Below, piece after piece: positions 1 to 8,596 of a stretch of DNA of 64,000 nt. The stretch is taken from assembly GCA_900553465.1 (NCBI GenBank), contig USDT01000011.1, positions 1 to 64,000 on the forward strand, given 5' to 3'. The DNA is from an uncultured Prevotella sp. GTDB lineage: Bacteria > Bacteroidota > Bacteroidia > Bacteroidales > Bacteroidaceae. Below the pieces are notes generated by a model that saw only the letters and a program-made list of their open reading frames with translations, was not told where the DNA came from and made no database searches. Within the stretch, counting starts at the first letter, position 1, and each line of letters starts with the position of its first letter. A program made the position numbers and the translations under genes.

Positions 1-666
1 GAACAATACCGCCGCCACACGGCCGAACCATTTTCTGAAAGTCTGCATACGGTCGTAGAACCGTCCCAGACTGCTGATGCAGTAGGCCAGCACCCATGCC
101 ACAATCACGACAGGTATTCCCGTCGCCAGAGCATACACCACGGGCAGCACATAGCCCTCGCCCTCAACCACCGACATGGGTATAAGCATCCCGAAGAAAA
201 TCAGTCCGCTCGCCGGACAGAACGTCAATGCAAGCAGCACACCCAGCAACAGACTGCCCAATGCTCCATTACGTCTCCTGCCGTCGGCCGAAGGCAACAG
301 CTTTATCTCCGGAAAACGCAGCCGGTCGCCCAGCAGCATCAGCAGTCCGCAGACAATGAGTATCGGACCGAAAAGCCACTCACCCGCACGGCTTATGCCG
401 TCCTGTATAAAAAACGTGTCGGCACCCTTGCGCACAACGGCTATCAGTATGCCGCCCAGCACAGAGTAAGCCACCATACGCCCCAGTGTATACAGCACAC
501 CGTTCATGAATATGGCGCCGCGCCGGTCCATATCTTTCGCTATGTAACCTATCGCCGTTATGTTGGCGGCGAGCGGGCAGGGGCTCACCGCAGTGAGCAG
601 TCCCAGGATGAAAGCCGTCACAACCGGTATGCCGCTATTGTCCGCCAAAGTCTGTAGAAACTCCAT
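1..666 (-). CDS. CcdA/ArsG-like membrane protein, partial at window edge
   Basis: The frame is open from an ATG at 666 to base 1, so the C-terminus is missing (222 codons seen). The protein is very hydrophobic with about six membrane segments. It carries two CcdA-type cysteine motifs inside membrane segments: SPCPLAANITAIGY near residue 28 and LTFCPASGLIFFG near residue 135. CcdA/DsbD-type proteins pass electrons across the inner membrane. In Bacteroides vulgatus the relative ArsG acts with the thioredoxin-like ArsE and ArsF on aromatic arsenicals. The order arsR, arsE-like, arsF-like, then this gene, with only 7 bases to the previous gene, fits ArsG. No arsA, B, C or D is visible, so the substrate is an inference and general thiol redox is the alternative. 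Confidence 0.8.
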   Translation of the reverse strand, partial: MEFLQTLADNSGIPVVTAFILGLLTAVSPCPLAANITAIGYIAKDMDRRGAIFMNGVLYTLGRMVAYSVLGGILIAVVRKGADTFFIQDGISRAGEWLFGPILIVCGLLMLLGDRLRFPEIKLLPSADGRRRNGALGSLLLGVLLALTFCPASGLIFFGMLIPMSVVEGEGYVLPVVYALATGIPVVIVAWVLAYCISSLGRFYDRMQTFRKWFGRVAAVLF

Positions 667-673
667 ATACGTC

Positions 674-1078
674 CTATTTCAACAGTTGTGTTATCTTCTG
701 TTTCAGAGCGTCCTTGAAAGCCTTGGTATTGCTGCGCACATTCTTGAAGGCGTATGCCGTCATGTCGCTGCGCGTCTCCGCCTTGCCCTTGTGCCTGTTC
801 ACATAGAGCGACGACCAACTCACACGATACTTCTTCGCAAGCTCTCCGCCCTCGTCAGTCGATATATCTACCTCCCTGAAGCGCACCTTCTTCTTTTTCA
901 CCATGTCGGCAAAGTCGGCATACACCGTCTCCTTGGCATACTTCTCTATCGCGCGGCATGTCAGACAACGCTGTTTACCGTGAAAGTATAACACCTCAAC
1001 ATAGTCAGCGCCCGTGTTCTGCGGCAGGGCCTCCAGCGTGAGCACACACATCAGTGCCGCCAGTATTAGTCTTTTCAT
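674..1078 (-). CDS. ArsF-like periplasmic thioredoxin-fold protein
   Basis: 134 residues. An ATG at 1078 is preferred to the GTG three bases upstream. A short signal peptide (MKRLILAALMCVLTLEALPQ) is followed by a thioredoxin-like domain with the redox pair in FHGKQRCLTCRAIEKYA near residue 36. The size and the YFHG-x-x-RC-x-x-C pattern match the family annotated as nitrophenyl compound nitroreductase subunit ArsF. The gene lies 10 bases after the ArsE-like gene and 7 bases before the ArsG-like gene, so the three are almost surely co-transcribed. The likely role is to take electrons from the membrane partner in the periplasm. The arsenical substrate is inferred from family and gene order only. 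Confidence 0.8.
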   Translation of the reverse strand: MKRLILAALMCVLTLEALPQNTGADYVEVLYFHGKQRCLTCRAIEKYAKETVYADFADMVKKKKVRFREVDISTDEGGELAKKYRVSWSSLYVNRHKGKAETRSDMTAYAFKNVRSNTKAFKDALKQKITQLLK

Positions 1079-1088
1079 CACCGCACCT

Positions 1089-1319
1089 TTATTTCTCCAA
1101 CAATGCTTTCACCTCGGCAGCAGTAAGCCTGCCCTTTGCCACAACCTTGCCGTCCACCACGAGCGCGGGAAGAGTCATCACGTTGTAATCCATTATCTTC
1201 ACTATGTCCTCCTCCTTTGTCACTGTGGCGTCGAGCGCCAGTTCCTTAACAACTTCTTCAACTGTGGCGTACAACGCCTTGCATCCGGCACAGCCGGTAC
1301 CCAATACTTTGATTTCCAT
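1089..1319 (-). CDS. ArsE-like small thioredoxin (CxxC, 76 residues)
   Basis: A 76-residue cytoplasmic protein of the small TM0996/MTH895-type thioredoxin family. The redox motif GTGCAGCKALY sits near residue 10. A cis-proline region, VMTLPALVVDGKVVAKG, lies in the middle. There is no signal peptide, so it should reduce the inner face of the CcdA/ArsG-like membrane protein. Its place, second in the arsR-led operon, matches ArsE. An alternative is a general thiol carrier for a CcdA system. Confidence 0.82.
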   Translation of the reverse strand: MEIKVLGTGCAGCKALYATVEEVVKELALDATVTKEEDIVKIMDYNVMTLPALVVDGKVVAKGRLTAAEVKALLEK

Positions 1320-1389
1320 AATTTAATATTTTTATAGTGTTAAACGTAATTCGCAAAACTACGAACAATGCTTTTAAAAAAAAGGAAGT

Positions 1390-1719
1390 TCAATCACAGC
1401 ACTTCCCCTTCTTCTCTTCGCAGTGCGCAAAGAATGTTCCGAACATCTCGCTCGCCAGTTTCCAATTCTCCCGGTTTATGCAATATTTCACCTTCGGAGC
1501 CTCAACCTCGCCTTGTATCAGACCTGCGTCCTTCAGTTCCTTCAGGTGTTGCGACACCGTAGCCTTGGCTATCGGCAGCTCCTCGTGTATGTCTCCGAAG
1601 TAGCAAGTATCGCGTCTGGCCAAAAACTGCATCACTGCTATACGTGCCGGATGGCCCAGCGCCTTGGCAAAACGCGCCAGCTGTTCCTGCATTGCCGTGT
1701 ATTCCTTCTTCTCACTCAT
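1390..1719 (-). CDS. ArsR/SmtB-family transcriptional repressor
   Basis: 109 residues from an ATG at 1719. The frame extends 18 codons further upstream, but that stretch overlaps the promoter and operator, so the internal start is chosen. The winged helix includes [20 protein letters not shown] as recognition region (residues about 45-65). A cysteine in DTCYFGD and a C-terminal pair in KGKCCD could bind a thiophilic metal or metalloid. This is the first gene of the operon and is followed after 70 bases by the ArsE-like gene. A dyad over its own promoter (1726-1755) suggests autoregulation. Confidence 0.9.
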   Translation of the reverse strand: MSEKKEYTAMQEQLARFAKALGHPARIAVMQFLARRDTCYFGDIHEELPIAKATVSQHLKELKDAGLIQGEVEAPKVKYCINRENWKLASEMFGTFFAHCEEKKGKCCD

Positions 1720-1725
1720 ATTTCC

Positions 1726-1755
1726 GATATTGTTTGCAAATATACGAACAATATC
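1726..1755 (-). promoter_or_regulatory. Inverted-repeat operator overlapping the ars promoter
   Basis: Arms GATATTGTT (1726-1734) and AACAATATC (1747-1755) are perfect inverted repeats around a 12-base centre. The centre holds the minus-strand box TATATTTG (complement of 1737-1744), a match to the Bacteroidetes -7 consensus TAnnTTTG. It lies 7 bases upstream of the arsR start. A dyad covering the promoter is what an ArsR-type repressor would be expected to bind; binding itself is an inference. Confidence 0.7.
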
Positions 1756-1880
1756 CCGAAAACACACCGTCACTCCGCGTTTTTTAATATTTATAACATA
1801 TATTGAATCTGTTTCTTACCGTAAAAAGCCGTTTTAAAGCCACACAAGCCCACAAAACCGCCGCGACGGACAAATACCCG

Positions 1881-2780
1881 TCAGCCTCCGTAAAAGGCGA
1901 AACAGCCCAGTTTATACACGTCACAGAGCCTCAAACGGGCCTTTCCACCCATGAGCAGTCTGCGCTCCAACCGTCCGAAGAGCCCGTGCCACATCCTCAC
2001 TGCCCACAATATGTGCCGGCGGCGCAGCCCGTCTGCCACGTCTATCATACGCGAATAGCCCCGCATCTCCGCCTCAAAATCGCGCAGTGTACGCATGTCT
2101 TTCTCCGTCTTCGCCACGAAACAATCGTTGCTCTCGAAGTCGTCCATCACCACAGCGTTGTCTATATGGGCCACCGTCACGCCGCTTTCCTCCAACAGAC
2201 GACCGAACCTCACGTCCTCATAACGCCTCATCCGCTCGTCGAAACGGCAGCGCTCCATCACGCCACGTTCCGCCATGAAGTTCACCGAACGGAACGACTG
2301 ATACGGCCGTTTGCTCCTTTCCTCCGCCGTGTGTTGGCTCTCCGCCCTGCGCTCATAGGCACAACGCAGATTGCGACGCACGTCGTATGCCGTGCCACCC
2401 GTGCGTATTCCTCCAATCACCACGCCCGCTTCAGGCGCTTCCAGATAGCGTATGATGAACCGGTCGTCTGGTAAAGCCATGTCACAATCAACGAACAGAA
2501 GCCACCCATACCTGCTCATGCCGGTCAGGAAATTGCGTGTTGCGGCTGCTCCCCTGTTCTCCGCACGTACCACATATCTGCAGCCCGCCATCCGTTCTAT
2601 GCCCCTGTTGAAAGCCACGGCGTCCCTGTCCGTCGATCCGTCGTCGGCCGCTATTATCTCGTAGCGCAGTCCGTCCACGGCATCGCACAGCTCCTTGAGG
2701 CGCTCCACCATCGTGAGGCACCTCGTGTTGTAAACCGGCAGAAGTATCGAAAGTTCGTTTCTAATCATTGCTCTTTTCAT
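1881..2780 (-). CDS. Family 2 glycosyltransferase
   Basis: About 299 residues, starting at MKRAMIRNELSILLPVYNTR; an ATG four codons later is equally possible. The GT-A fold is seen in LSILLPVYNTR, AADDGSTDRD and LLFVDCDMALPDD (DxD-like metal site near residue 105), with R-x-E-x-R-G-A-A-A-x-R-N at the nucleotide-binding turn. No membrane segment is seen, so it is a cytoplasmic or membrane-associated transferase for a surface glycan. The acceptor cannot be told. It is a single gene, downstream of a minus-strand TATATTTG box and divergent from the DUF362 gene. Confidence 0.85.
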   Translation of the reverse strand: MKRAMIRNELSILLPVYNTRCLTMVERLKELCDAVDGLRYEIIAADDGSTDRDAVAFNRGIERMAGCRYVVRAENRGAAATRNFLTGMSRYGWLLFVDCDMALPDDRFIIRYLEAPEAGVVIGGIRTGGTAYDVRRNLRCAYERRAESQHTAEERSKRPYQSFRSVNFMAERGVMERCRFDERMRRYEDVRFGRLLEESGVTVAHIDNAVVMDDFESNDCFVAKTEKDMRTLRDFEAEMRGYSRMIDVADGLRRRHILWAVRMWHGLFGRLERRLLMGGKARLRLCDVYKLGCFAFYGG

Positions 2781-2870
2781 TATTCCAACGGCCAAAGGCT
2801 ATATATAAGAAACTTCCAGGCCGTTCTTTCAACCAGCACATACGTCAGTTGATACGCATCCTATATTATG

Positions 2871-2878
2871 CAAATATA
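2871..2878 (-). promoter_or_regulatory. -7 box for the glycosyltransferase gene
   Basis: The complement reads TATATTTG, a full match to the Bacteroidetes -7 consensus TAnnTTTG, 90 bases upstream of the chosen start. It shares the 2781-3137 divergent intergenic region with a plus-strand box at 2984-2991. No clear -33 box was seen. Confidence 0.5.
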
Positions 2879-2983
2879 TGAATAAAAAACGATAGCCGCC
2901 CGCCACAAAGCCCTTTAACCTGAAAAAACATGCGCAATCAATAAAAAAACAGCCGCGCGACGATGCAATAGGAATTATTTTAA

Positions 2984-2991
2984 TATATTTG
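2984..2991 (+). promoter_or_regulatory. -7 box for the DUF362 gene
   Basis: TATATTTG matches TAnnTTTG, about 150 bases upstream of the DUF362 start at 3138. Nothing else was recognised in the 2781-3137 gap. Confidence 0.45.
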
Positions 2992-3137
2992 CCGACATAC
3001 CGTACACTCCGCCCGACGCCACTTTCACAGCATCACAGCACACCGCGGCGTGACACGGCATGCAGCAAACGGCGGCACACAACGTGCCCGTGGCCGCCAC
3101 ACAATACACATACCTCATCATTAAAAAGCCACACATT

Positions 3138-4508
3138 ATGACCGACACTTCAAAAACCACCCACATCCTTTCCTCATTCCGCGGTATCCTTACCCGCTCT
3201 GCGTTCATCGCTCTCTGCGCAATGACGGCCGCCACAGCCTATTCGCAGCCATCAGGACAGCGCACCGTGCGCCAGTGTCTCCAACCAAACAGTCCAGTAG
3301 GAGCGGCGCGTGGCATTTGGCCGGGACGCGTTGTGTGGAGCCATGCGCCCGGAGCGGCGACATGGGAGGATAAATCCCGCGACGATAAGACGGCCGGAAC
3401 GCCCGATGCCGACGACATGTGGTTCGCCGACCGATACAACTCCGACGAGGCGTGCGAGTGGCTTGTGCAGAACACCGTCCTCTCGCTCACCAAGCAGAAG
3501 AAGCTGTCAAAGGCATGGAACGACATATTCGTGTATTTCAACAAGACCCACGACCGCGGATCGAAAGGCTACCGCAAGGGTGAGAAGATTGCCATAAAGG
3601 TGAACAACAACAATACTTTCTCCCACAGCGACAACCCGAGCATCAACGCCTCGCCGCAACTTGTGCTCGCCCTCCTGAAGACTCTCGTCGAGGATGCCGG
3701 CGTGCCCGAGGAGGCCATCACCGTGGCCGAGCCGAGCCGTTTCATCACCGACTGCCTCTACAACAAATGCCATGAGGCCTATCCAGGCGTGCGATTCGTA
3801 GACAACGCGGGCGGCGACGGACGCGTGAAATCCGAATACGTGGCCGACGCCATGCACTACTCGCGCAACAACGGCCGACTGGCGCGTGGCATATCCACCG
3901 CCTTCACCGAGGCCGACTACGTCATCAACATGGCCCTGCTCAAGGGTCACGTGGGGCAGGGAGTGACACTCTGCGGCAAGAACTGGTACGGCACGATGAG
4001 CATACACGCCGACTGGCGCAAGAACTTCCACGACAATTTCAACCAGAACAAGAACGGTAGGCCGAAATACATCACCTTTGTCGATTTCATGGGACACAAG
4101 GATCTGGGCGGCAAAACGCTCATCTGGTTCATCGACGCGCTCTATGCCGCCAAGTTCGTAGATACCAAACCCGGTCCGAAATGGACCATACCGCCCTTCA
4201 ACAACGAATGGCCCTGCTCGCTGTTCGGCAGTCTCGACCCCGTGGCTATCGACATGGTGGGCGTAGATTTCCTCACCAGTCAGTTCCCCAACATGCCCGA
4301 CGCTGACTGCTCCGACATGTATCTCGTCGAGGCTGCGTCGGCCGACAACCCTCCTTCGGGCACGACCTACGACCCGGAGGGCGACGGAACGCCGCTCAAA
4401 AGCCTCGGAACTGCCGAGCACTGGAACAACGTGAACGACAAGCAATACTCGCGCAACATGGGCCGCGACGAAGGCATCGAGCTGGTTTATAGCAAAAAAC
4501 ATTTCTAA
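3138..4508 (+). CDS. Secreted DUF362 domain protein
   Basis: 456 residues from the ATG at 3138. The frame extends upstream, but this start gives a normal signal peptide (GILTRSAFIALCAMTAATAYSQ). The body matches DUF362-type proteins: a region on sequential priestly metal-free order around KIAIKVNNNNTFSHSDNPS and AITVAEPSRFITD, and the segment NMALLKGHVGQGVTLCGKN. No ferredoxin-type CxxC cluster is present, unlike some DUF362 proteins. The function of the domain is not established. The next gene starts 18 bases downstream, so the two probably form an operon. Confidence 0.78.
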   Translation: MTDTSKTTHILSSFRGILTRSAFIALCAMTAATAYSQPSGQRTVRQCLQPNSPVGAARGIWPGRVVWSHAPGAATWEDKSRDDKTAGTPDADDMWFADRYNSDEACEWLVQNTVLSLTKQKKLSKAWNDIFVYFNKTHDRGSKGYRKGEKIAIKVNNNNTFSHSDNPSINASPQLVLALLKTLVEDAGVPEEAITVAEPSRFITDCLYNKCHEAYPGVRFVDNAGGDGRVKSEYVADAMHYSRNNGRLARGISTAFTEADYVINMALLKGHVGQGVTLCGKNWYGTMSIHADWRKNFHDNFNQNKNGRPKYITFVDFMGHKDLGGKTLIWFIDALYAAKFVDTKPGPKWTIPPFNNEWPCSLFGSLDPVAIDMVGVDFLTSQFPNMPDADCSDMYLVEAASADNPPSGTTYDPEGDGTPLKSLGTAEHWNNVNDKQYSRNMGRDEGIELVYSKKHF

Positions 4509-4526
4509 CATAAAACACATACCGTT

Positions 4527-5762
4527 ATGCTAATGACATCATTCATCCTTGCCGCGGCGCTCTGCGCTTTGTCCGTTCCTGCCGACGCCGCGTCGTCTCC
4601 CGCCAGCATCTGCGCACCGGTGAAGGCACAGCAACAGACTTTCAGTCAGTTCTGCGAGGGTTTCAAACCGCTCAATGCCGGCACGTTCGGCGTAGAGGCG
4701 TTCGGCACGACCGACGCTTCCAAGGTTTCTGCCGACGCACACATCAGTCCGTCGTCGCCCTTCCTGCCCACCGACCTTACGTGCGACTGTCAGGAACAGA
4801 GCGACATATACTGGAACAAAGGCAGCATAATGAAACTCGGCGACAACACCACCGTGGTGTTCATGAACCGTCTGTGCGACGACTCTCACAACAACGCGCT
4901 CTACCGCTACGACCACATCGTGGCGACATACGACGCCGACGGCCGTCTGACCGACAGCTACATCATAGGCCGTTCGGGCCGCGCGTGGAGCGTTGAGGTG
5001 AAAGGCACCGCCGACGCGAAGGGTGGCATCACCATGAACGTCACACGCCGCGACCTCGCCATACCCGCGATGATTGAGGAATACGCAGACCTCACGTTCA
5101 CCGTCACGGCCTCACGCTACACCATAGGCAGCGACGGCTACATCTCGCGCACATCGCTCGGCGTGCCGCGCAGCGAGACAGTGAAGGCCGACGTCATACC
5201 TGCCACGAAGGAGGAGTTCGACAAGCTGCTGACAATGTTCACACCGCTAAGCGACGGAAAGATAACCACAGACTCGTTCACAAGCGACGAACAGACCGGA
5301 AAAGAGATAGACCGTAAATACGTGCGCGCCTTCATCAACCCTGCGCCCGACTGCGACTGCGCTCCGATGCGCACGCTCTGGACCGCCGGCAGCGTGATAG
5401 AGACCGCCGACCGCTACATACTTCTCATGACCAAGAGCTGCGATGTGCCGCGCGACGGCTATCCATTCAACGAGTACATCGTTGCCACCTTCACCAAGGA
5501 CGGCCGCGCCATAGACGTCTGTCCCGTGGCACGCAAAGGCGACTTCTGGGACGCCGAGATAACGGGCAGCAGCTCACCGTTCTCGCTCACCGTCAGACAG
5601 GCCGTCACGTCAATGGACGAAGAACATCCGGGCACAGGCAACACCGACAACGTGCACACGCAGACGTGCACCATAGAGGCTGACGGATGCATCACGCTGA
5701 GCACATCGGACCGCACCTTCGCCGCCCCGTCCGACAGCGAGGGATGGACTGAACAGAAATAG
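4527..5762 (+). CDS. Unrecognised secreted protein with a duplicated Cys-containing domain
   Basis: 411 residues with a signal peptide (MLMTSFILAAALCALSVPADA). No family was recognised. The body is two copies of one domain, about residues 37-211 and 228-394. Copy 1 has FSQFCEGFKPL, TCDCQEQSDIYWNKGSI, MNRLCDDS and YDHIVATYDADGRLTDSYI. Copy 2 has FDKLLTMFTPL, DCDCAPMRTLWTAGSV, MTKSCDVP and NEYIVATFTKDGRAIDVCP. Each copy keeps a CDC motif and a third cysteine about 29 residues later, which suggests disulfides or a metal site. It follows the DUF362 gene by 18 bases. Confidence 0.75.
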   Translation: MLMTSFILAAALCALSVPADAASSPASICAPVKAQQQTFSQFCEGFKPLNAGTFGVEAFGTTDASKVSADAHISPSSPFLPTDLTCDCQEQSDIYWNKGSIMKLGDNTTVVFMNRLCDDSHNNALYRYDHIVATYDADGRLTDSYIIGRSGRAWSVEVKGTADAKGGITMNVTRRDLAIPAMIEEYADLTFTVTASRYTIGSDGYISRTSLGVPRSETVKADVIPATKEEFDKLLTMFTPLSDGKITTDSFTSDEQTGKEIDRKYVRAFINPAPDCDCAPMRTLWTAGSVIETADRYILLMTKSCDVPRDGYPFNEYIVATFTKDGRAIDVCPVARKGDFWDAEITGSSSPFSLTVRQAVTSMDEEHPGTGNTDNVHTQTCTIEADGCITLSTSDRTFAAPSDSEGWTEQK

Positions 5763-5855
5763 AGACCACGCAAGCTGACTGACGATACCATGCACATGTT
5801 AAGATAGTATAGTGCACGAGCCTTGACGACACAGCTTGCAGAGCTTGACAACACA

Positions 5856-5897
5856 GCGCGTGGAGCCACACCGACAGCTCCGCGCGTTAACATTTTT
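5856..5897 (+). terminator. Candidate intrinsic terminator after the DUF362 operon
   Basis: A stem formed by CGCGtGGAGC (5857-5866) and GCTCCgCGCG (5877-5886) is followed by TTAACATTTTT. It lies about 95 bases after the stop at 5762. The T-tract is interrupted, so confidence is moderate. Confidence 0.5.
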
Positions 5898-5937
5898 AAG
5901 TTAAAAATTTCGCCCGAAAAACTTCCGCTCCGCCACT

Positions 5938-6244
5938 CAAAATAGAAAAGCGGACGCTCCCCAAACGGCCTTCTCCGATACAGAAAAGGGCAGTCCGTAA
6001 ATACGCCTTGCGGGCCTCTACCCCCAGGCTTTCGGAGTGCGTGGCGCGGAAAAGACCATTTTGCACCATGAAACAGCCCATTTCACAGCATGATCAAGCC
6101 CGTATCATGGGGTGAAAAGCTCAATATCGCATGCTCATATAGCCCATATCGCAGGACAGTATGCGGCGTGCCGCATCATGGTCCAGGCGCAACCGTCTTA
6201 TTATCAGCACATTATCCCAACCCCTTCATAACTCGCGTATTTGC
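5938..6244 (+). repeat. Composite intergenic element, copy A
   Basis: The 5763-7115 gap holds a composite repeat. It begins with CAAAATAGAAAAGCGG (5938-5953), continues with the 22-base array (6070-6150) and ends with TCGCGTATTTGC (6233-6244). The same three parts occur in this order at 42956-43258 and in inverted order at 33042-33346. The distance from array to the second motif is near 85 bases in all three copies. Confidence 0.6.
6070..6150. repeat. 22-base-phased inverted-repeat array, copy A (4 units)
   Basis: Fifteen-base units start at 6070 (GAAACagcccATTTC), 6092 (GATCAagcccGTATC), 6114 (GAAAAgctcaATATC) and 6136 (CATATagcccATATC). The starts are exactly 22 bases apart. Each unit approximates GAWAY-N5-RTWTC. 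Confidence 0.75.
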
Positions 6245-6503
6245 CGACGGACGCCGTGTCGCCCGCAAATTCTTCGAAAATGAGGCACCATTTTTTAACA
6301 TTCGGCTTCACTCTGTGCCTCTCACAGCAACCACACACTGTGCCCGCAGCAGGTCCTTATGCTACGTTTCATGACTTTCCCTTATTATCCACGCCCGCAA
6401 CAGTCCACACCGCCACATCACATACGCCGTAAAACAGAAATGCAAAAAAAATAAAAAAATGAAAACAATAATACAATTTCTGATACTCCCTATTATCAAA
6501 AAA

Positions 6504-6602
6504 CACTATCTTTGCATAAGATAGGATGCGGTTCGGCAATGCCATCTCCTGTAAAACTCCGTTTTCCCGATTTGTCATTGCACTCACCTTTCACTCTCTT
6601 TG
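6504..6602 (+). repeat. 88-base promoter-bearing repeat, copy 1
   Basis: CACTATCTTTG at 6504 and CACTCTCTTTG at 6592 start two units 88 bases apart. The block contains the promoter box TATCTTTG (6507-6514), a hairpin CTATCTT/AAGATAG, GGTTCGGCAATGCC and an AAAAC/GTTTT hairpin. The complement matches blocks at 34410-34556 and 38547-38716. The box points towards the oxidoreductase cluster at 7116. Confidence 0.7.
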
Positions 6603-6738
6603 CAACAAACAGAAAACGTTCGGACCGGACATTAAGAAGACGGAACAGCGTGTCCGGCATACGCCATTCACCTTATTGATTCTCTGAAACAGAACTACCG
6701 GGGGTCGGCAACCGACACTTTTTCTAATAAAAACAAGC

Positions 6739-6756
6739 TCCGTGCACGTGCACGGA
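6739..6756. promoter_or_regulatory. 18-base perfect palindrome upstream of the glycan cluster
   Basis: TCCGTGCACGTGCACGGA is a perfect palindrome 360 bases before the start at 7116. A dimeric regulator site or a transcript hairpin are both possible. Confidence 0.5.
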
Positions 6757-6858
6757 AACACGCCGGACACGGCGGAACATTTAAAAACCTAAACCGGAAC
6801 GATTACGGCATAACGATGAACATAAGCCCTAACAGCATGAGACACAGCCGCGAAGCAT

Positions 6859-6883
6859 CCCGTACAATAGCAAACTGTACGGG
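6859..6883. promoter_or_regulatory. Inverted repeat upstream of the glycan cluster
   Basis: CCCGTACA (6859-6866) and TGTACGGG (6876-6883) are perfect arms around nine bases. It lies about 230 bases before the start at 7116 and may be an operator or a leader hairpin. The rest of the gap up to 7115 shows nothing recognisable. Confidence 0.45.
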
Positions 6884-7115
6884 CGCAATACTTTGTACGC
6901 ATGTTTCGTTCGGCATAAGCTCCGCATGCACCGGGCCGTCACAGTTCATGCCACGCCGTTGTCAGTATCCGTCGGGAGGCTCCGCAGCGTGAGCATAGGC
7001 AACAAGAAGGCAGACAGTCTGCCTGTATCGCGTGGCACGCAGACCGGACTCCGCAGGAAACAATCAGACAGAAGAAACAACAATAATAACAGTATCACAT
7101 AAACCTAATACGGTA

Positions 7116-8540
7116 ATGACTACACGAAGAGACTTTCTCAAACAGATGGGAGTGGCAGCCGCAGGCTTAGGACTTGCGCCACTCGGTTCGCTGGCTGCAC
7201 GGCCGGCAGGTGCAAACAATGCCAAGGACGCCAAAGGCGACAAGGTGAAGATAGCCTTCATCGGCATCGGCAACCGCGGTGAGCAGAACGTAGGCGAGTT
7301 CGAGCGCACGGGCATGATAGAGGTGACAGCGCTTTGCGACGTCGATCTCAAGGGCAAACAGTCGCAGAAGGTGCTCGGCAAATACCCAAAGGCAAAGCTG
7401 TTCACTGACTACCGCGAGATGTTCGAGAAGTACAGCCAGAACTTCGACGCAGTGGTGGCTTCAACTCCTGACCACAGCCATTTCCCCATTGCCATGCTGG
7501 CACTCGAATATGGCAAGCACATATATCTGGAAAAACCGATGACCCGTACGTTCATCGAGGCCGAACTGCTCATGCAGAAAGCACGCTCATGTCCCAACGT
7601 AGTGACTCAGGTGGGCAACCAGGGCCACTCCGAAGCCAACTACTTCCAGTTCAAGGCATGGCAGGAAGCGGGCATCATAAAGGACGTTACGGCCATAACG
7701 GCTCACATGAACAATCCGCGCCGCTGGCACAGCTTCGACTCAAAGATGTACCGTCTGCCTTCAGGAGACACTCTGCCTGACGGAATGAACTGGGACGCAT
7801 GGCTCGGCGTATGTCCGTGGCACGATTATTCGGCAAAGTTCCATCAGGGTGACTGGCGCTGCTGGTACGACTTCGGTATGGGCGCGCTGGGCGACTGGGG
7901 AGCACACATTCTCGACACGGCGCACGAGTTCCTCAATCTCGGACTGCCCTATGAGGTGTCGCTCACTTACGAGAAGGGGCACAACGACTTCTTCTTCCCG
8001 TATTCTTCCACCATCCTGTTCCGCTTCGGCGCAAGAGGCAACATGCCGCCGTGCGACGTGACATGGTATGACGGCATCGACAACCTGCCGCAGCTGCCGA
8101 AAGGCTATGGCAAGTCGGAATACAATCCGGACATACCCGCAAGCAACCAGGGCGATACACCGGTGGCAAACCTCAACCCGGGAAAGATAATCTACAGCCG
8201 CGACCTTATATTCAAGGGCAGCAGCCACGGAAGCACACTCTCCATCATCGGCGACAAGGCTGAGGAGATGAAGAGCCGCCTGCCGGAAGTGCCGAAGAGC
8301 CCGTCCAACCACTACGTGAACTTCCTCCGTGCCTGTCAGGGAACAGAGAAGACACGCTCACCGTTCGAGATCAACGGTGTACTGAGCCAGGTGTTCTGCC
8401 TCGGTGTGATAGCACAGCGCCTGAACACACAGCTCTTCTTCGACCCGCGCACAAAGCAGTTCACCAACAATGCCTTCGCAAACTCACTGCTCGCAGGCAT
8501 GCCTCCGCGCAAGGGTTGGGAGTTCCTCTACAAGATGTAA
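7116..8540 (+). CDS. Tat-exported Gfo/Idh/MocA-family oxidoreductase
   Basis: 474 residues from the ATG at 7116. An in-frame upstream start is rejected because this one gives a Tat signal: TTRRDFLKQMGVAAAGLGLA. The Rossmann domain follows with VKIAFIGIGNRGEQNV and VTALCDVD, then ASTPDHSHFPIAMLALEYGK and the family hallmark YLEKPMTR. The C-terminal substrate domain has WRCWYDFGMGALGDWGAHILD. These enzymes oxidise or reduce sugars with a bound nicotinamide cofactor; Tat export suggests folding with cofactor before export. It heads a cluster with GH16, DUF1080 and esterase genes. With the DUF1080 neighbour, a 3-keto-sugar chemistry is a reasonable inference. Confidence 0.88.
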   Translation: MTTRRDFLKQMGVAAAGLGLAPLGSLAARPAGANNAKDAKGDKVKIAFIGIGNRGEQNVGEFERTGMIEVTALCDVDLKGKQSQKVLGKYPKAKLFTDYREMFEKYSQNFDAVVASTPDHSHFPIAMLALEYGKHIYLEKPMTRTFIEAELLMQKARSCPNVVTQVGNQGHSEANYFQFKAWQEAGIIKDVTAITAHMNNPRRWHSFDSKMYRLPSGDTLPDGMNWDAWLGVCPWHDYSAKFHQGDWRCWYDFGMGALGDWGAHILDTAHEFLNLGLPYEVSLTYEKGHNDFFFPYSSTILFRFGARGNMPPCDVTWYDGIDNLPQLPKGYGKSEYNPDIPASNQGDTPVANLNPGKIIYSRDLIFKGSSHGSTLSIIGDKAEEMKSRLPEVPKSPSNHYVNFLRACQGTEKTRSPFEINGVLSQVFCLGVIAQRLNTQLFFDPRTKQFTNNAFANSLLAGMPPRKGWEFLYKM

Positions 8541-8596
8541 GGACTCACGGCACTGCATAAAGCCATCAATCAACAAAGAAATATACAACTCCGAGC

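Noticed and set aside
6893..7102. Small open frame of 69 codons before the oxidoreductase
   Set aside because: No start-site support, no recognisable feature, and it overlaps the leader with its dyads.
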